In this document: one piece after another, positions 49,952-62,741 of the stretch | Layout of the letters: every line of letters begins with the position of its first letter | How positions within the stretch are numbered: position 1 is the stretch's first letter | Source: Eudromia elegans | Taxonomy: Eukaryota > Chordata > Aves > Tinamiformes > Tinamidae | Assembly (NCBI GenBank): GCA_003342815.1 | Contig: PTEX01000236.1 | Coordinates: 1,037,953-1,101,952, forward strand | Length of the DNA: 64,000 bases | Direction: 5' to 3' | Program-made: the position numbers and the translations under genes | The notes under the pieces: generated by a model | Databases searched by the model: none | What the model saw: the letters and a program-made list of their open reading frames with translations, nothing else | What the model was told of the DNA's origin: nothing

Positions 49952-52900
49952 AGTTGGGGTTTAAATTATGCATTTGACTTACTAGGAGAGGGGGGAATTC
50001 TCCCATTGGGCAGACTAGTTCTCTTTTGTGGACATGGTTATTTACCTTCCATTTCTCCTCTTTTTAAGAGAAGGATGAATTAGTCTTTTCACCCTTTAGG
50101 AAGGGCTGCAAGGGAAGATGTATCATAGAAGATTCTTGACTTTGTCCATAAATCAAACTGTATTTTAAGAAAAAGTGATAAAACAATTGGTCAGCCTTTC
50201 TGTGAGGCGGTATGTACAATATATTCACAACGTGCATGAGTCATGTATTAACATTTACATGGAGTCTAACTCCCCTTTTATCTATTGGAGCCACAAAATG
50301 CTTTGATTCAGTTTCATCCTTGAATTTCCAGGGGTGGTGGAGTCCCCATGGAGACTAGTTCTGTTCTGAGCTAACATTCAGAGGAATATTAGGATCACGC
50401 ATCACCCTGCTCTAGGAATCTTAATTCTCTCTCACAACACTCTCACAATTACCGGCTTTGTGCAAATGAAAATCCACAAAAATTATAGTGTGTGGGAAAT
50501 ATACATTTTGGCTTCAAGTAGATAAGCACAGAAACTTGATTTTTTTCCGGAATAACCTGATTGGAAGAATGACCAGGCTAAATAGCAACAGCTTTCTCAT
50601 TTTATTTTATAAATACCTCAGAAATGTCACATTCCTGATCTGCAAGTACTATTGGTTTTGAAATTCAAATGTTAGGAGTTGTAGAATAATAATAATAAAA
50701 AAAATCTTCTACTCAACACACAAAACTAACATGATTCCAGCTAGCAAAGAATGAGATCATTTACATTTTTTTTTCTGCATAACTGTGATATTTCATTCTT
50801 CAGGCAAGTTTGCACTGAAAGAAGTCAAAGTTGTCAAAGTTCCTTCCTGAGCACTGATACCCAAACTGGGACTGGAGCCCACATAATGTTATGGCATAGC
50901 TGGAACTGAGAATAAAACTAAGATATCCTTGAACCTTAGGAAGAGAAGTTTTGGGGGTTTGGGTTTTTCCCCCCCCCCCTTGGAGCTTTCTTGTGGGTAT
51001 GACAGATAACCTGGAGTTGGGAATACATAGTAGGTATTTGACCTCTTTGGACCACATTGACCTGAGTAGAAGTTTCTAGTATCTTTTGCTTCATGCATTT
51101 CTGGTTTTTGTTTTCTTTTGTTTTTCACACTGCTGAATCCCTATTCATCACAATCCTGGTGGAAGATCACTTCACTTCTTGTTTTTGGTAATTAAATCCT
51201 CAGGTACTGGAAAAGACCTCTTTGTTCTCTAAGGATCTCTGTCATCAGCAGAGTGCCAGGCCCATAGCCTTACAGAGGCATAACTGTGGGCTTTTAGTAA
51301 AATTAAAAACTATCTAATAGTTATTTGCCTCAACAAAATCTGTCTGCTATCACTTCAAACAGCCTCTTAAGTGTAATTTGGCAGCGATAAAATTCAAAGG
51401 ATGATTGGTAGATTAAGGAAAGCAATTTTAAGAGTAATGAGGAAAAGGAAGTGACACTATAGATCAGATGAAAGGTTTTCTTTGCACTGAGACAGCAGGT
51501 ATGGGAAGAAGTCCGTACCGGAGATGTCAGAATATCTCATAGGACATCCCAGTGTTTATTAATATATTTGAAACTGGGCCTTGAATCACGATACTGCCTA
51601 CATTTGCAAAGACAAAGCAAAATGACACATTTGCCTAAAATCTTCTTTTCCACTCTTTTTAGTCACATCTTGCGGTTATCTGTGCCTATGATTATGAGGT
51701 ACGATGTGTTTAAAATAAAGCATTTCAGATCATCCATTTTAGTGAAGTCTAATCTCAAACCACTTTGTCAAGAACCCTCTGTCCTGAAGCTTATTTGCTG
51801 ATCAACTGCATAAAATAATTATTGGTTTAGTAGCGTGTTTTACTTTTCTTTCAGACACTTCAGACATGCATTACCAGTGAAGCTGCTTAAAACTATAGAA
51901 TTCTTATGGGGCTTATTCATCACTGAAGTCTTATTTTCTGAAGCAAATTAATGATTTGCTATTCCTGGGGACTTTACTGTGCTTATCACTGTATTAACTT
52001 GCATCAAAAACTCACTGTGAGCCATTTTTCAAACCTTGACAAAAACAGCCTGGAGACATTCTGGTGAATGAAGGTCTTGAAGGGAAATAGCAAGTATATT
52101 TTGAATAATGGAAAGCACTCAGCTAACATCAGGTAAAGCTGTCAAAGGTTATTGCCAACGCTCAGAGTCGACCCTTCTTTCTTTGGACAATATGTCAGTG
52201 CAGAGTGAGGGCTGACTTCGAGAGGATCTGCATAAGAACTGTGCTTAGCTGCTACGTTTTGGCTAAGCTGTGAAATCCTCACATCAATTCACATTGTGGC
52301 AAGAATGCCTCAGAAATCTCTCCCTCTGATACACAGGCAGATGTAAAAGACAGAAAAAAAAAGAGTTTTTGAAAAGGATGGGTATTTAGTTAATGAAGAC
52401 AGAACCAGGGGAAAAAAAAGGCGGACATGATGAGCCATTATGAGCCAAATTGTAAGAAAAAAAAAAATCCCTTTTCACAGAAGAGAAATACCAAATCCTT
52501 GATTTTTTTCCATAACAAAGTAGCTAAAATTCGTATTCAAACAGATCTCAGATAAATTCATACTGGAACTGTTCTTTTCAATAGAAACCTTCATCCTGAA
52601 ACCATCATTTTGAGAGTCAAAGATCTGAACTGAGAATAACAGCCCATTTGCGGATCATTTCTCTAATTTGAAAAATCCTACTGAAATAAAATCTTTGATT
52701 TGCTCAACATCCTCCTTCTTGCTTGGTTAGGCAAATAAACATAATAAAAACTTCGCAGAAGAGAATAAATGGACAAATTGACTTTCCATCACCACAGAAA
52801 TCTTCCTGAAAGGACCGAATCATTAATGGTCATGGGGGATCACACAAAGGCTCCTGCTGCAAACACAAAGGGAAAAAGTCAGGACCCTACTGCCAAGAGC

Positions 52901-53870
52901 TCATAAGCTACATCAGAAATAAGGACTGATTAATGCAGCTGCTGGGGAGGAAAGGAATAAAATGGACCTGTCAGATAGTGAGTCTTGAGTAATTTGAGGA
53001 GAAATGGGAGCTAGCTAAAGACTTCTGAGATTTTTAGATATTTTTTTCCACCCCTAGAAGCCTCCACCTCCCAGATTTTGTCTGACCACTCCACTGAAAG
53101 TTCCTAATGAAAAAATCTGTTACAATATGAGTGTTTGCTGAGTACTACGACATTAGGAATATGTAAGCTGTACTGTTGCAAAAGGATTAATCACAAAGCG
53201 AAAGTGTGTCAAAGATAGTCAATAAGAAGCAATCTAATACAGACTAATAATATGCTAATTTCAAGATATATGGATAGTTACAAAGTTACAACATTGGCAT
53301 AAAATGGGAATAGAATTGGATTTGTATTAGCAATTCACCAGTCATAGATATACACAGTGAACATAAGGAACTAACTGAAAAGTACCAGACTACTGGAAAA
53401 TAAGTAGCATATATATATATATAAAATAAATATATTTATATTTAGTTTCTGATAGCTCTAGATTTTTTCCTAAGACATATAAATATCTAAACAAAAAGAG
53501 TTAAGTGTTATGAGGTAGCAAAATCTTCAATAAGACAAGCTCTTTACCTCCCAGACATTCTTGTAATAGTACAAAGAATGGAAAAACACAGATCTGCCAA
53601 GGTGCTTGTTGAGTTACAGGGGGTATTAAAACTTGCATATTCTATTCTTATTCATTGCATACTTAAGGAGGTTAATAAGCAGGAAATTAGGCATCATCCC
53701 TCTTTCTTCCCATAAATTGAAGTGAAGTGAGATTTCTGTTTCACAGTTTACTTGATTTTTTTTTTTTTAATGAGAAGAGTTTGGTCTAAGCAGTCTTTCA
53801 GACTTGGAAATAACAATGTTTAGAACAACTATGTTTAGTACTATGCTGATTCCTGAGTCTTATATTTTTT

Positions 53871-53889
53871 ATTATTATTATTATTATTA
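53871..53889. repeat. (TTA)n microsatellite
   Basis: About six perfect ATT/TTA units follow a short T run. Confidence 0.85.
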
Positions 53890-54627
53890 CTTTCCTTTCT
53901 ATTTGACTAAGACGGTCAGTGAGCTGAGGATATCATAAAAAATTCACTGATTTATGAAAATAAATTATAAATGAAAAAAGGCTGTGAGAAAGTACTAAAG
54001 TTTATGTTTCTCTTTGTGCATGATCTGCTTGGTTTGTTCTTTCTTGATGAGTTTTAGTCCAAGTTTTCAGCAGACACTGATTTCCAGCATGTGGTTTGGA
54101 AGTGCTGCAGGAAAAATTGAGGAGAGTGTATATTTCCTGTACCTCAAATTAACATAAATATCTTCAGAAATTATGACTGTAAAAGATAATAATCAAGCAT
54201 TCCGTGAGTATATTGAAAAAAATCAAATGCTCTAATTCATGTGTCTCTTATGGTTTATAACATTTAATGGTTCCCTTCTAAGTTAATTAGGGATATTTGG
54301 AATAGAATACAATTAGAAAAACAAACTAGAATGCAAAGAAAGACCTAACTATGATTGCTTTACAATTCAGAGACTTATCCCCATAATCTCTTGTCTATAT
54401 TTTTCACCCTTGTGGCTTTGTAAATAATTTCTTTGTCATATCATATACCTGCCCTGATTAACAAAGGATTGATTATTTCCTAAAACAGTTTTATAATTAA
54501 TACCAAAGTCATACTCCATCCCCATGTTGATCCTTCCCTCTACATGTTCCTGATAAAATATAATTGTTTTAATTCTCTCTGGATTGATTAGATATAATGT
54601 TCAGGGGGAAATCTACTTTATTACTCA

Positions 54628-54630
<3 letters not shown>

Positions 54631-54664
<34 letters not shown>
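54631..54664. repeat. (TA)17 dinucleotide microsatellite
   Basis: Seventeen perfect TA units are followed by an A run and a T run. Such arrays can extrude cruciforms and are usually length-polymorphic. Confidence 0.96.
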
Positions 54665-54669
<5 letters not shown>

Positions 54670-56719
54670 CTTTTTTTCTTCTGCACTTCAGAGATGAAAG
54701 TTTCTTAATTAATAGCAGGAGCTTTACTAAACTAAGTCTACTACAGTCACATCACCGTTTCCTGAGGTTCTATTTTTTATTAAAAAAATCTATCAGAGAA
54801 AAAAGCATGATGTTTAGACATAATGAAAAACTTACTAGCTTGAGCACGACTAGCACTTCTGAAAACCAAAGTTAGAGATTTTACGTAATCAAGAGCATTT
54901 AAAATCTGCTCTTAAAGTGGAATTCTCCACTTAACTTCCATTTGGAGGTTTTCAATGGGACTCGAGTGGTGCAAATGCTTTCAGATCTACAGGGGGGCAA
55001 ATTTTACCCTTAATCAAGACAGTTTTTACTATGCCATTGCAAAAATGACATTAACTAGTTCTGAAATCCCTCCCAGTATTTTTCTTTTTTTTTCCCTTTT
55101 TTTTTTAGTCTATGCTCTTTTCAAAGCTACGTTTATGGTAGTCAAGGCCGCAAAAAATATTTGCCAGGATGGAATTCAGCATGTGTAAGAGGATAATGAT
55201 TATAATGATAATGAATCCTTGGATTAGTTTATAATGTATGTATATAATATATGTATATAATAGAGTTTTAATATATGTACTTCAGAAATAAAGATCAGAG
55301 GCCTTTGGTGGTGTCTGAACACTACAGAAACACAAATGACAGTCTTTAAATGCTTCTCCTTCGGCATTGGGAATGCCCAGTGATGTCTTGTGGGGGGAAG
55401 CATACTTTCTATTTAGAGTTTTTTTCTCTGTAACTCTACAGTCCAAAAATACAGTTATTTCAGGAAGATAGAGACTTTTGACAAATTTAACACTAGCATT
55501 CAGCTTATAAAGAAAATCAAGGATTGTGCAAGTAATGAGAAAAATAGCTAGTGCTCACAATGCTGCTGCATCTGATGGGTGGAAATGGAAAGAAAAAAGG
55601 AAGGCTTACTAAAGAGACGTATGAAAGCCAGATTCACTCAGAAACAAATTACTGAAAAAATTGAAGCCAGAGGATTAAAGGCAAGAGGTAAAGTCCCAGA
55701 CTATAATGCTAGTCTATCGCTAAGCAATACTGGCAGCTACATGCTCTCGTTTGATAGGAATTAGGCGTGGAAAAAAAAATGAGAATTATCATTAGCATGT
55801 TGTGACATTTTAGCTGTCTCAAGTTTGAAGACTGGCATTGACCTCTAAAAATTTTAATAATGATTTCCCAGTTCAATAGGCAACGAGGTAGAGAAAAATG
55901 TAATTGTCATGATGGTAATAACTGAGGTTTTAATAATTTTCTCATGATTTTTTCATACAATTGTCAAAAATAAAAATATATATTTTTGAAGTCCTTCTTC
56001 CAGTAGTTTGAAGAAAAGGATCCAACTGCTTTAAAATGGATTTTCATGGGTTTAAGAAGGGGACTGATGAGATTGCCTAAGATGACCTAAGACATTCCTT
56101 TCTTGTTTTACATTTTAATGTAAATCTACTATTTTTACATCTCTCTTTGTTAGCAAGGCATTAGAATGAAGAAGAAGTTTTTCTTTTTGTTTTGTTTTGT
56201 TTTTTTGCCTTCCCTAGTGTTTTGAGTTTCAACTGTCTAAGTCTCACAGGGACTTTGTAATTGAGATGCCACATTCACCTATACCAAATGAGGAAAGTCT
56301 GGGTAGACAGCTGTTTTGCATATAAGGATGTAAGGATTAAGTTTGTCCACTAACTACAATGTTATTTTGTCACAAACAAAAGGAACTTCACATTGAATTC
56401 ATAAATATGAGTGTTATCATTAAACCACATGAAACAATCTTCATTTCCATCAAATTTCATAAAATCCCAACCAGTCTCCTATATCTAGTTGTGAGCACTA
56501 TATATCAAGAAAAGTTTGAACCACCTAGATGAGGTTGAGGAAAAAAAAAAGAGTATTAAAAAAAAATCTTTTTAATTATAAGAATAAACAAGCACTAGAC
56601 TATGTCAAGGAGTCAGAGCATTCCTATAACTTGAACTTTCAAAGGATGAGTTAGGAAAAGGATGGCTTAAGAAAACAGTGGACGTCAATTGCTGAATATT
56701 ATTGGCTCTGTCTTGAGGT

Positions 56720-56800
56720 AAGAGGGAAAGAAAATAGCTATTGGAGGTCCCTTCTGGATGTGTATGGACTCTATGCTACTGACTGACTCTGTGACCTTAT
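56720..56800 (+). mobile_element. Possible CR1 3' remnant, plus strand
   Basis: The segment GGAGGTCCCTTCTGG, followed within 50 bases by CTATGCTACTGACTGACTCTGTGAC, resembles the CR1 3' signature and tail (AGAGGTCCCTTCCAACC, then ATTCTGTG units). The upstream GGTTGGACTAGATGAC part is not legible, so the call is weak. Confidence 0.3.
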
Positions 56801-57649
56801 AGGCATCAGTTGATGTGAAGATGCTTTTTAACAAAAATGAACCATAGGTCACAACACTGTTTCCTTAGTTGACACATTTTTTGAGAGATAACTAAACAAT
56901 AATGTCTCCTTATATGAATCTCTTCAGGCAGTGATAGAAAGACAAGGGCATTTTAGACACTAGCAATAAAACAATTTTCCTCCATTTCTGTTTCCTTTTT
57001 TTTTTTTTTCCTTGACTCTAAGCCATTCATCAGACCGTGTTTTGCTAGAAGATGATCTACTTTTTGAAGGCATAAGAGTGAAAACCGTCTCCCTGTTTAG
57101 CCAAAAGGGTTGTTGATCAGTCCAGAATAGTAGCAGATTTATGCCTTTCATTAACTCTAGGGAGACCATTTGAGGGCCTCATTAGGAAAGGAAGGTCACA
57201 AAGAAGTGAGACAGTTCCTAAATGCTGAAGTCAGGATCATCAGCATTGTTTCTTCCTAAGTTTATAATTGTGAAATGCTGTTCAGAAAAACTGGTAAGGC
57301 TCTTGATCAAGGGCTTTTATCTATAATTTAATAAAGATATATGTTGTTGGAATTTAATTTTAAAAGACATTAATAACTCAAAGTTGCTGCAGACGACTCA
57401 GCAATTATAGGAAATGCAGAATGTGATTCATTTGTTCAGAGTAATTAATCACAGTAACAATATTACATTTTTAAAGATAAGTTTTTAAATAAGTTTTTAA
57501 ACACAAATAAAAGAATTTAAAACTCAGCCTTATCTGGACTTAACTTTTACTGTGGAAACTTGATTAATTTCTATTTACTGCCTATTTTTCCAATACCCTT
57601 GCAAAGATTTATAAATTCTTCACCCACTCAGAACAAACCAACTCAGAAA
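56801..57649. other. Unique DNA, no gene seen
   Basis: AT-rich sequence with a T run near 56998-57010 and a repeated AAGTTTTTAAA unit near 57480-57502. No gene or known repeat is supported. Confidence 0.5.
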
Positions 57650-58345
57650 AAACCTCTTTCTATATCGAGACCACCATGGTAACTCTTGCTTCCACTTTCT
57701 TCAGGCCAATCCAAGTGTGACAGTATTTGTCTTAAAAGTTGGGGTGTGGTCGATCCTACTTCAGTTTAGGTGTCAATAAACCAATTCCTAACCTCACACA
57801 ATGACATATTTCACATATGGACATACTTAAGCTTACTTGCCCCAATTGCTGGTACCACAGACACATTGACCCCAACAACCTGTAGACCCTCTCTAGTTGC
57901 TGGCGCTCATGACTGAACCCTTACAGTCTGATTCTTCTGCTTATCTACACATGTTTCTCCTCAAAAAACCCCTTGATCCCTGCTTTACTCCACCTTAGGT
58001 TCCTTCCTTAAACATCACACAGTCAGACTTGTACAAATGTCAAATTCTCTTTGGGGTGCCCCATAATGAATTCTATTGCCAAGTCAGTGACCTGTAGCTC
58101 ATGGGGTGCTCCAGAAAGCTGCTCCTCTTCCTTATGGTGTCAAGTTGCCCCTGCTACCTAAGGACATCCTTGAGACTTCTTAGGGGATCTCTGGCTTTGG
58201 TTGGGTTTTTGGGGTCCTGTGCTCACTGCTGTTCCTCTGGATTCCTGTGTGTTTGTACGTGTGTTGGGGGGAGCCTGTTATGTGATGGTTCCGGGGAAAG
58301 ATATTACTCAGGTTCTCTCATCTGCCTCTATTGTTGGCATCCAGA
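57650..58345 (-). mobile_element. Candidate LTR/ERV-type interspersed repeat
   Basis: This block is clearly richer in GC and CpG than both flanks and has few homopolymers. On the minus strand it contains phrases such as GGGTCTACAGGTTGTTGGGG, GTGTCTGTGGTACCAGCAAT and GACACCTAAACTGAAGTAGG. These remind me of avian ERVL-like repeats, but I cannot verify this from memory. I see no primer-binding site, no coding domain and no clean TG...CA ends with target-site duplication. A plus-strand frame at 58101-58451 (about 116 codons, Leu/Cys-rich) has no recognisable domain and is probably incidental. An alternative is a single-copy GC-rich element. Orientation is tentative. Confidence 0.35.
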
Positions 58346-61159
58346 GTTAGAAGAAAAAAAAAATCACATCTTCTGTGTTAATTCTATTCTCACAACATCT
58401 GAAAACAATTTTCCTGAAAATCCCATAATTCTAGATTCTTTATCTCTGTAAAGGTCAGTATAGGCTACACTTGTTGACCTTCTGAGCACAATGAAAACTT
58501 TTTGATAAAGGATTAAGACATAGACGAGAAGGGAGGCAAGAGATATATCTTATTGTGCAGCTGAATCTCCTTCAACTTAATTTTACATCAGTCAGCCACT
58601 ACTCATTGTTCTTAATAATTTACATGAATACACAAAGAGATTGTGATGAGCATAGTTAAAAAACAACAACAAAAAAAATTAAGTGACATGAAGAATAATA
58701 ATTAGGTAAAATAAAGAAAAAAGTATATGAATGAGGATATCATACTGAAAATGATCTATTGAGGACACTGTATATCATAATTGGAAAATCAGGTAGTGTG
58801 TTCTGATATTGTTTCAACAGATGATGCTTTCCTAAATATGTAAAGTAATCCAAGTCTGTTAAAGCCTGAACACAACATATGCACTTTTTATTTATTCACA
58901 TTGAGGTTGAATAACAGAAAATATTTATACTGATGAGTCTGTAGCATCTCTGTAACAACAGAGATAGTGGGAGTCCTGTAGCAAGGCTTATCACAGGGAT
59001 TATAACAAGGCTTAGTTAAAATTGAGTTGGTCAAAGCATTGATGAATTCATTGCATGGCGGGGGGGAAACACAAACCAAATCAAACTAGAACAAAGTGTG
59101 CCTCTGAATTAAGACAAACAATTCCTCTTTCACTTAAATGTTGTTCACTTAGGACACAACTAAGGTTCTTAATATGTGTAGTTTGCACTTAATGTTGACA
59201 TCTTGCAGACATCTGAACATGTTTAACTTCTGTGTCCTAAGTAGTCCTTCTACTTAGATTCAAAACATATGTAAGCATTTTTGAGATCAACAAAAAATTA
59301 TTTTAAGTGGAACAACTAAGGAAAAAACAATTGTAAAATAGAAGCAAGAAATGGGGAAAACCAAAGACTATCAATAATACAAACCAATTACGTAATGCAG
59401 CTTGCATCATTTTATACTCATTTTCATGAAACATTAATTTTAATTTTATGAAGCATATTCATTCTTCTATAAACTTTTTTTTTAGTTTAAGCAGAACTTA
59501 TTTTAATTGCTTCTAGCGCCTGTCAATTCATTATTAAAGTGAGATTGCTGCAAGTTAAAACTGTTTCATTGTAATTCTTAGCTGACATTATTGTCATACT
59601 ATTGCTCACCCTACAGGCTACATTATCCATGATTGCTTTTTCCACTGTCTTTCTACATCTTCACTTGTGAACAACAGTTCTTACATATTCCTCTTTCTAT
59701 CTTGCTCAGTTTCCTCACACCTATATTTTTTCCCAGTTATTTGTGCATAAATTGAGAAAGACTGAAAACAAAAAAAAAAAAAGCACTACATGAAGTCATT
59801 ATACCCTAAAAGGAGAAATAGAGTATATGTGTACACAAGTATACAGATTTGTAGATAGATATACACATAAGCTTGGTCATCATAGAGATACATATGTCCG
59901 TCACAACGTGAAGTCTACCTTAGATTAATTGATATGAGAAGACTCCACCTTCATCAGTGAGGAAGGATTTTTCATCTTCCAATTTATAGTTTGACTTCTG
60001 GAAACAATTATTTCCAGCACACGCTGGTAATAAGGGAACTCAAGCATCAAATAGTAGGCCACGTTATACAAGACAAGATGATATGCATCACCCCATGCCT
60101 TCTCTTCTTAATTGTTAGTACTGCACATTAGACTAGTTTCATAATATTTTCTAATGCTGCTACAGTCAGGAAGGGGAGAAAGCAAACAAAGAAGGTAAAA
60201 GATTCCGTATTTTTTTCATAAAGCTATTTATATATATTTATAGAAATGGTGAACACATACATACACACACACACACACGCACATATATACACAATCACAT
60301 TCTTTGAATGTTTTTCTAACTATGTCTTTGAGGGTTAGTGGTGTTCAGATTTTTTATAGATTTATGATTCATACATATTAAAACAGTTAAAAGAGGCTAT
60401 AAACCCTTTAGGGAATCATCCTTGCAGTAACTGTTCCCCACTTTGACACAGTTCTTTTTTCCAAAAAGCCCTTATTATGTGTGTCAAGCCTCTGCTGCTT
60501 TATCCCATCTTCAATACCAGCTGCTTTGTATTAAGTAAGATTCTGTAAAGTGAAACTGCACCTATACTTTCTTTAAAATTAAAATTTTATGCCCTGTATG
60601 CTATGGATATTGATTGCATCCCTGAGAGAACTAATAGCGCTACTGTTAACAGTGCTGAGAAACTATGACTCCTTATAGCTGCAGATACACAGAAGTAGGG
60701 GAATAATTAGAACCCCAATGCAATAGGAATGTGTGCATGTTTTATATCATATTTTGACTAGAAATGACCAGCAGAAACTCTGCTACAAGAGATGGGCTAG
60801 GACTAGATAGAACATATATAGTATTGCATATATTAGAAACAGTCCTTGGAACTTCTGAGTCCAGGAACCTGATCTCAAAATTAGTTTAAAGGAGGATTTA
60901 TTCTGTGAATTTAGGCACTTTTGAATCAGACAGTCCTAGGAATTTAGTACACTGGAGTGTTTTCTGATTGTCAGTGTCCCTGTGTGCTTAAATCTCATTT
61001 TAGGTGTAGGTAGGATGTGCTGGATCTCAGTCCATGAATGGATGGAAGAAGAAACCGGATTCCAGGGAACACTTGGTATCAAAATTGAAATAAACCCTCC
61101 TATTCTTCCAGATCCAATTGTCCCCATTCCCAATTTACTGAATAAGTGAACAATAAGGT
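58346..61159. other. Unique AT-rich DNA, no gene seen
   Basis: No exon or repeat body was recognised. A short (AC)n array lies at 60263-60280, flanked by ATAC and ATATATAC sequence. Near 58977-59016 an AACAAGGCTTA-like unit occurs twice. Confidence 0.5.
60263..60280. repeat. (AC)n short dinucleotide repeat
   Basis: About eight AC units are followed by GCACATATATACAC. The array is short and may have little polymorphism. Confidence 0.85.
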
Positions 61160-61500
61160 GGATGATTAAGGAGCTGGAGTACCAAGAAGACTTTACATAT
61201 AAAGAGAGGCTGAGGGAATGGGATTGTTTAGCTTAGAGACAGAGGTCTCAGCGGGATCTTATCAAGGTGTATAATAAATACCTGGCAGGGGCGAGTAAAA
61301 AAGATGGAGCCAAACATTTCTTAAGATTGACCATTGTCAGGATGAGAGACAATGGGCACAAACACAGGAAATTCCAAGTGAAGAGGTTTGAACACTGGAC
61401 CAGATTGCCCAGACAGGTTACATGGTCTCCATCCTTGCAGATTCTCAAAATCCAATGGGATGTGAGCCTGAACAACATGCTCTAGTTGCATGAGGGTCAT
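61160..61500 (+). mobile_element. Old CR1 LINE fragment, plus strand
   Basis: The order of recognisable pieces matches CR1 ORF2 C-terminus. They are GGAGCTGGAGTACC, GAGAGGCTGAGGGAATGGG, TTGTTTAGCTTAGAGA, GATCTTATCAAGGTGTATAA, TACCTGGCAGGGG, ATGGAGCCAAACATTTCT, GACAATGGGCACAAACA and GGAAATTCCAAGTGAA. Then GGACCAGATTGCCCAGACAGG and GGTCTCCATCCTTGCAGATTCTCAAA follow. The first part corresponds to the family's LRELGLFSLEKRRLRGDLI stretch. The last bases (about 61470-61500) fade before a clear 3' tail. The frame is broken. Confidence 0.82.
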
Positions 61501-62710
61501 CTTCTTTTTTCCTTCCAAGAACTGCTGATGGTGTACTATCATTTTTCAGGAAATACCCCTTACTTTATACCTTCAACACTAGGTCAAATGGATGAGCAGT
61601 TTTATATATGCTAATTAATTCCTTGGACATTGAATAGCATGAGATCTAGAAATTAATTATTCTTAGCAGAATCCTCAGCATATTGCTTCAGGAAATAATC
61701 ATTTGTTATGTTAGTCATTCCACATGCCACCATCTAATATTACAAAGATTTCTCTGTAATTATTAGGGAGGCTAGAATCATCTGCAATCACAGTCTTACC
61801 TGTCTTCCTTATCTGATCATCTAGTATTTTATTCCCCTTTTCCTGTCATGTTGATCTTTTGCAGTCCCCTGCTATTAGGCCTTAAAACACTATCTATGAG
61901 CTCAATCCAATTGATTCTCTAGAGTTACAGTTCTCTTATGTGTTTCCCTGATAGATAATGGCAAATCTTCTATCACAGTACTTCTCTTTCAAACATCCTA
62001 TAATTATATATCCAATATTTTGACTTTCTTACAGAAAACAAACAAACAAAAATGACACCATTCCCTACCATACTGCTACATACTGTTACTTTTGTATGAA
62101 CTAATAATATATGTGAAGTATAATAATATAATTTTTTAATAAAATACTCTTGACCAAGAAATATTAGCTGTTTACTTCTACTTATGGCACGTCACACATT
62201 TATTTATAAGATCTGTCTATGTGTGCTTGTGCATGTATCTGTGTGTTCAAAGAGCAGTCTGTTAATTTTTTTTTTGATGATGATTCCAGTATGATTTCAA
62301 CAAATATGAAGAGATCTGAAAAATATTAAATGTCTTTAAGTTTCAAGAAAATATGCCTTTGAAGTTGAAGACAAATACCTCTCAAACGGTTCTGCTTAAA
62401 ACTGAATAACCTTAAACTATTAAATATCAAAGAATCTACAAGAGAAATACCACAGAAACCTGAACGAAAGCTGCATAAATTCTGCTCTCCATGGCTAGTT
62501 CTTCCATGTTGATTATCATACTTTGCATTCTTTTCATTACCAGGTTTCATTCCCTATTCCCTTCAATTATTTGCTCCTTTATTTATCGTTACTTTGAGGA
62601 TAAATATACAGAACATAGGAATAAAAAGGAAAAATATATTTTTCTCTAGGACTTTTTAAAAGAAAAAGGAAATCCATTTTTTTTTTAGTTCCCTTTATTC
62701 TACAAGCTGA

Positions 62711-62741
<31 letters not shown>

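Larger units (their letters stand above)
46991..56700. other. Unique AT-rich DNA, no gene seen
   Basis: No exon or clear interspersed repeat was recognised in this nearly 10-kb block. Low-complexity content is an A/G tract at 49920-49951, a C run near 50971-50980, (TA)n at 53409-53423, (TTA)n at 53871-53889, (TA)17 at 54631-54664 and TATAATATATG-type sequence at 55233-55262. The region 52790-53000 has few homopolymers and more complex sequence. Overlapping frames at 49063-49355 on both strands lack any recognisable domain. Confidence 0.5.

Noticed and set aside
51205..51240. TGGAAAAGACCTCT...AAGGATCTC resembling a CR1 3' signature
   Set aside because: Too short and too diverged, and flanking sequence does not follow CR1.
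58101..58451. Plus-strand frame of about 116 codons, rich in Leu and Cys, with a hydrophobic start like a signal peptide
   Set aside because: It lies in the repeat-like GC-richer block, has no recognisable domain, and an N-terminal hydrophobic stretch is weak evidence alone.
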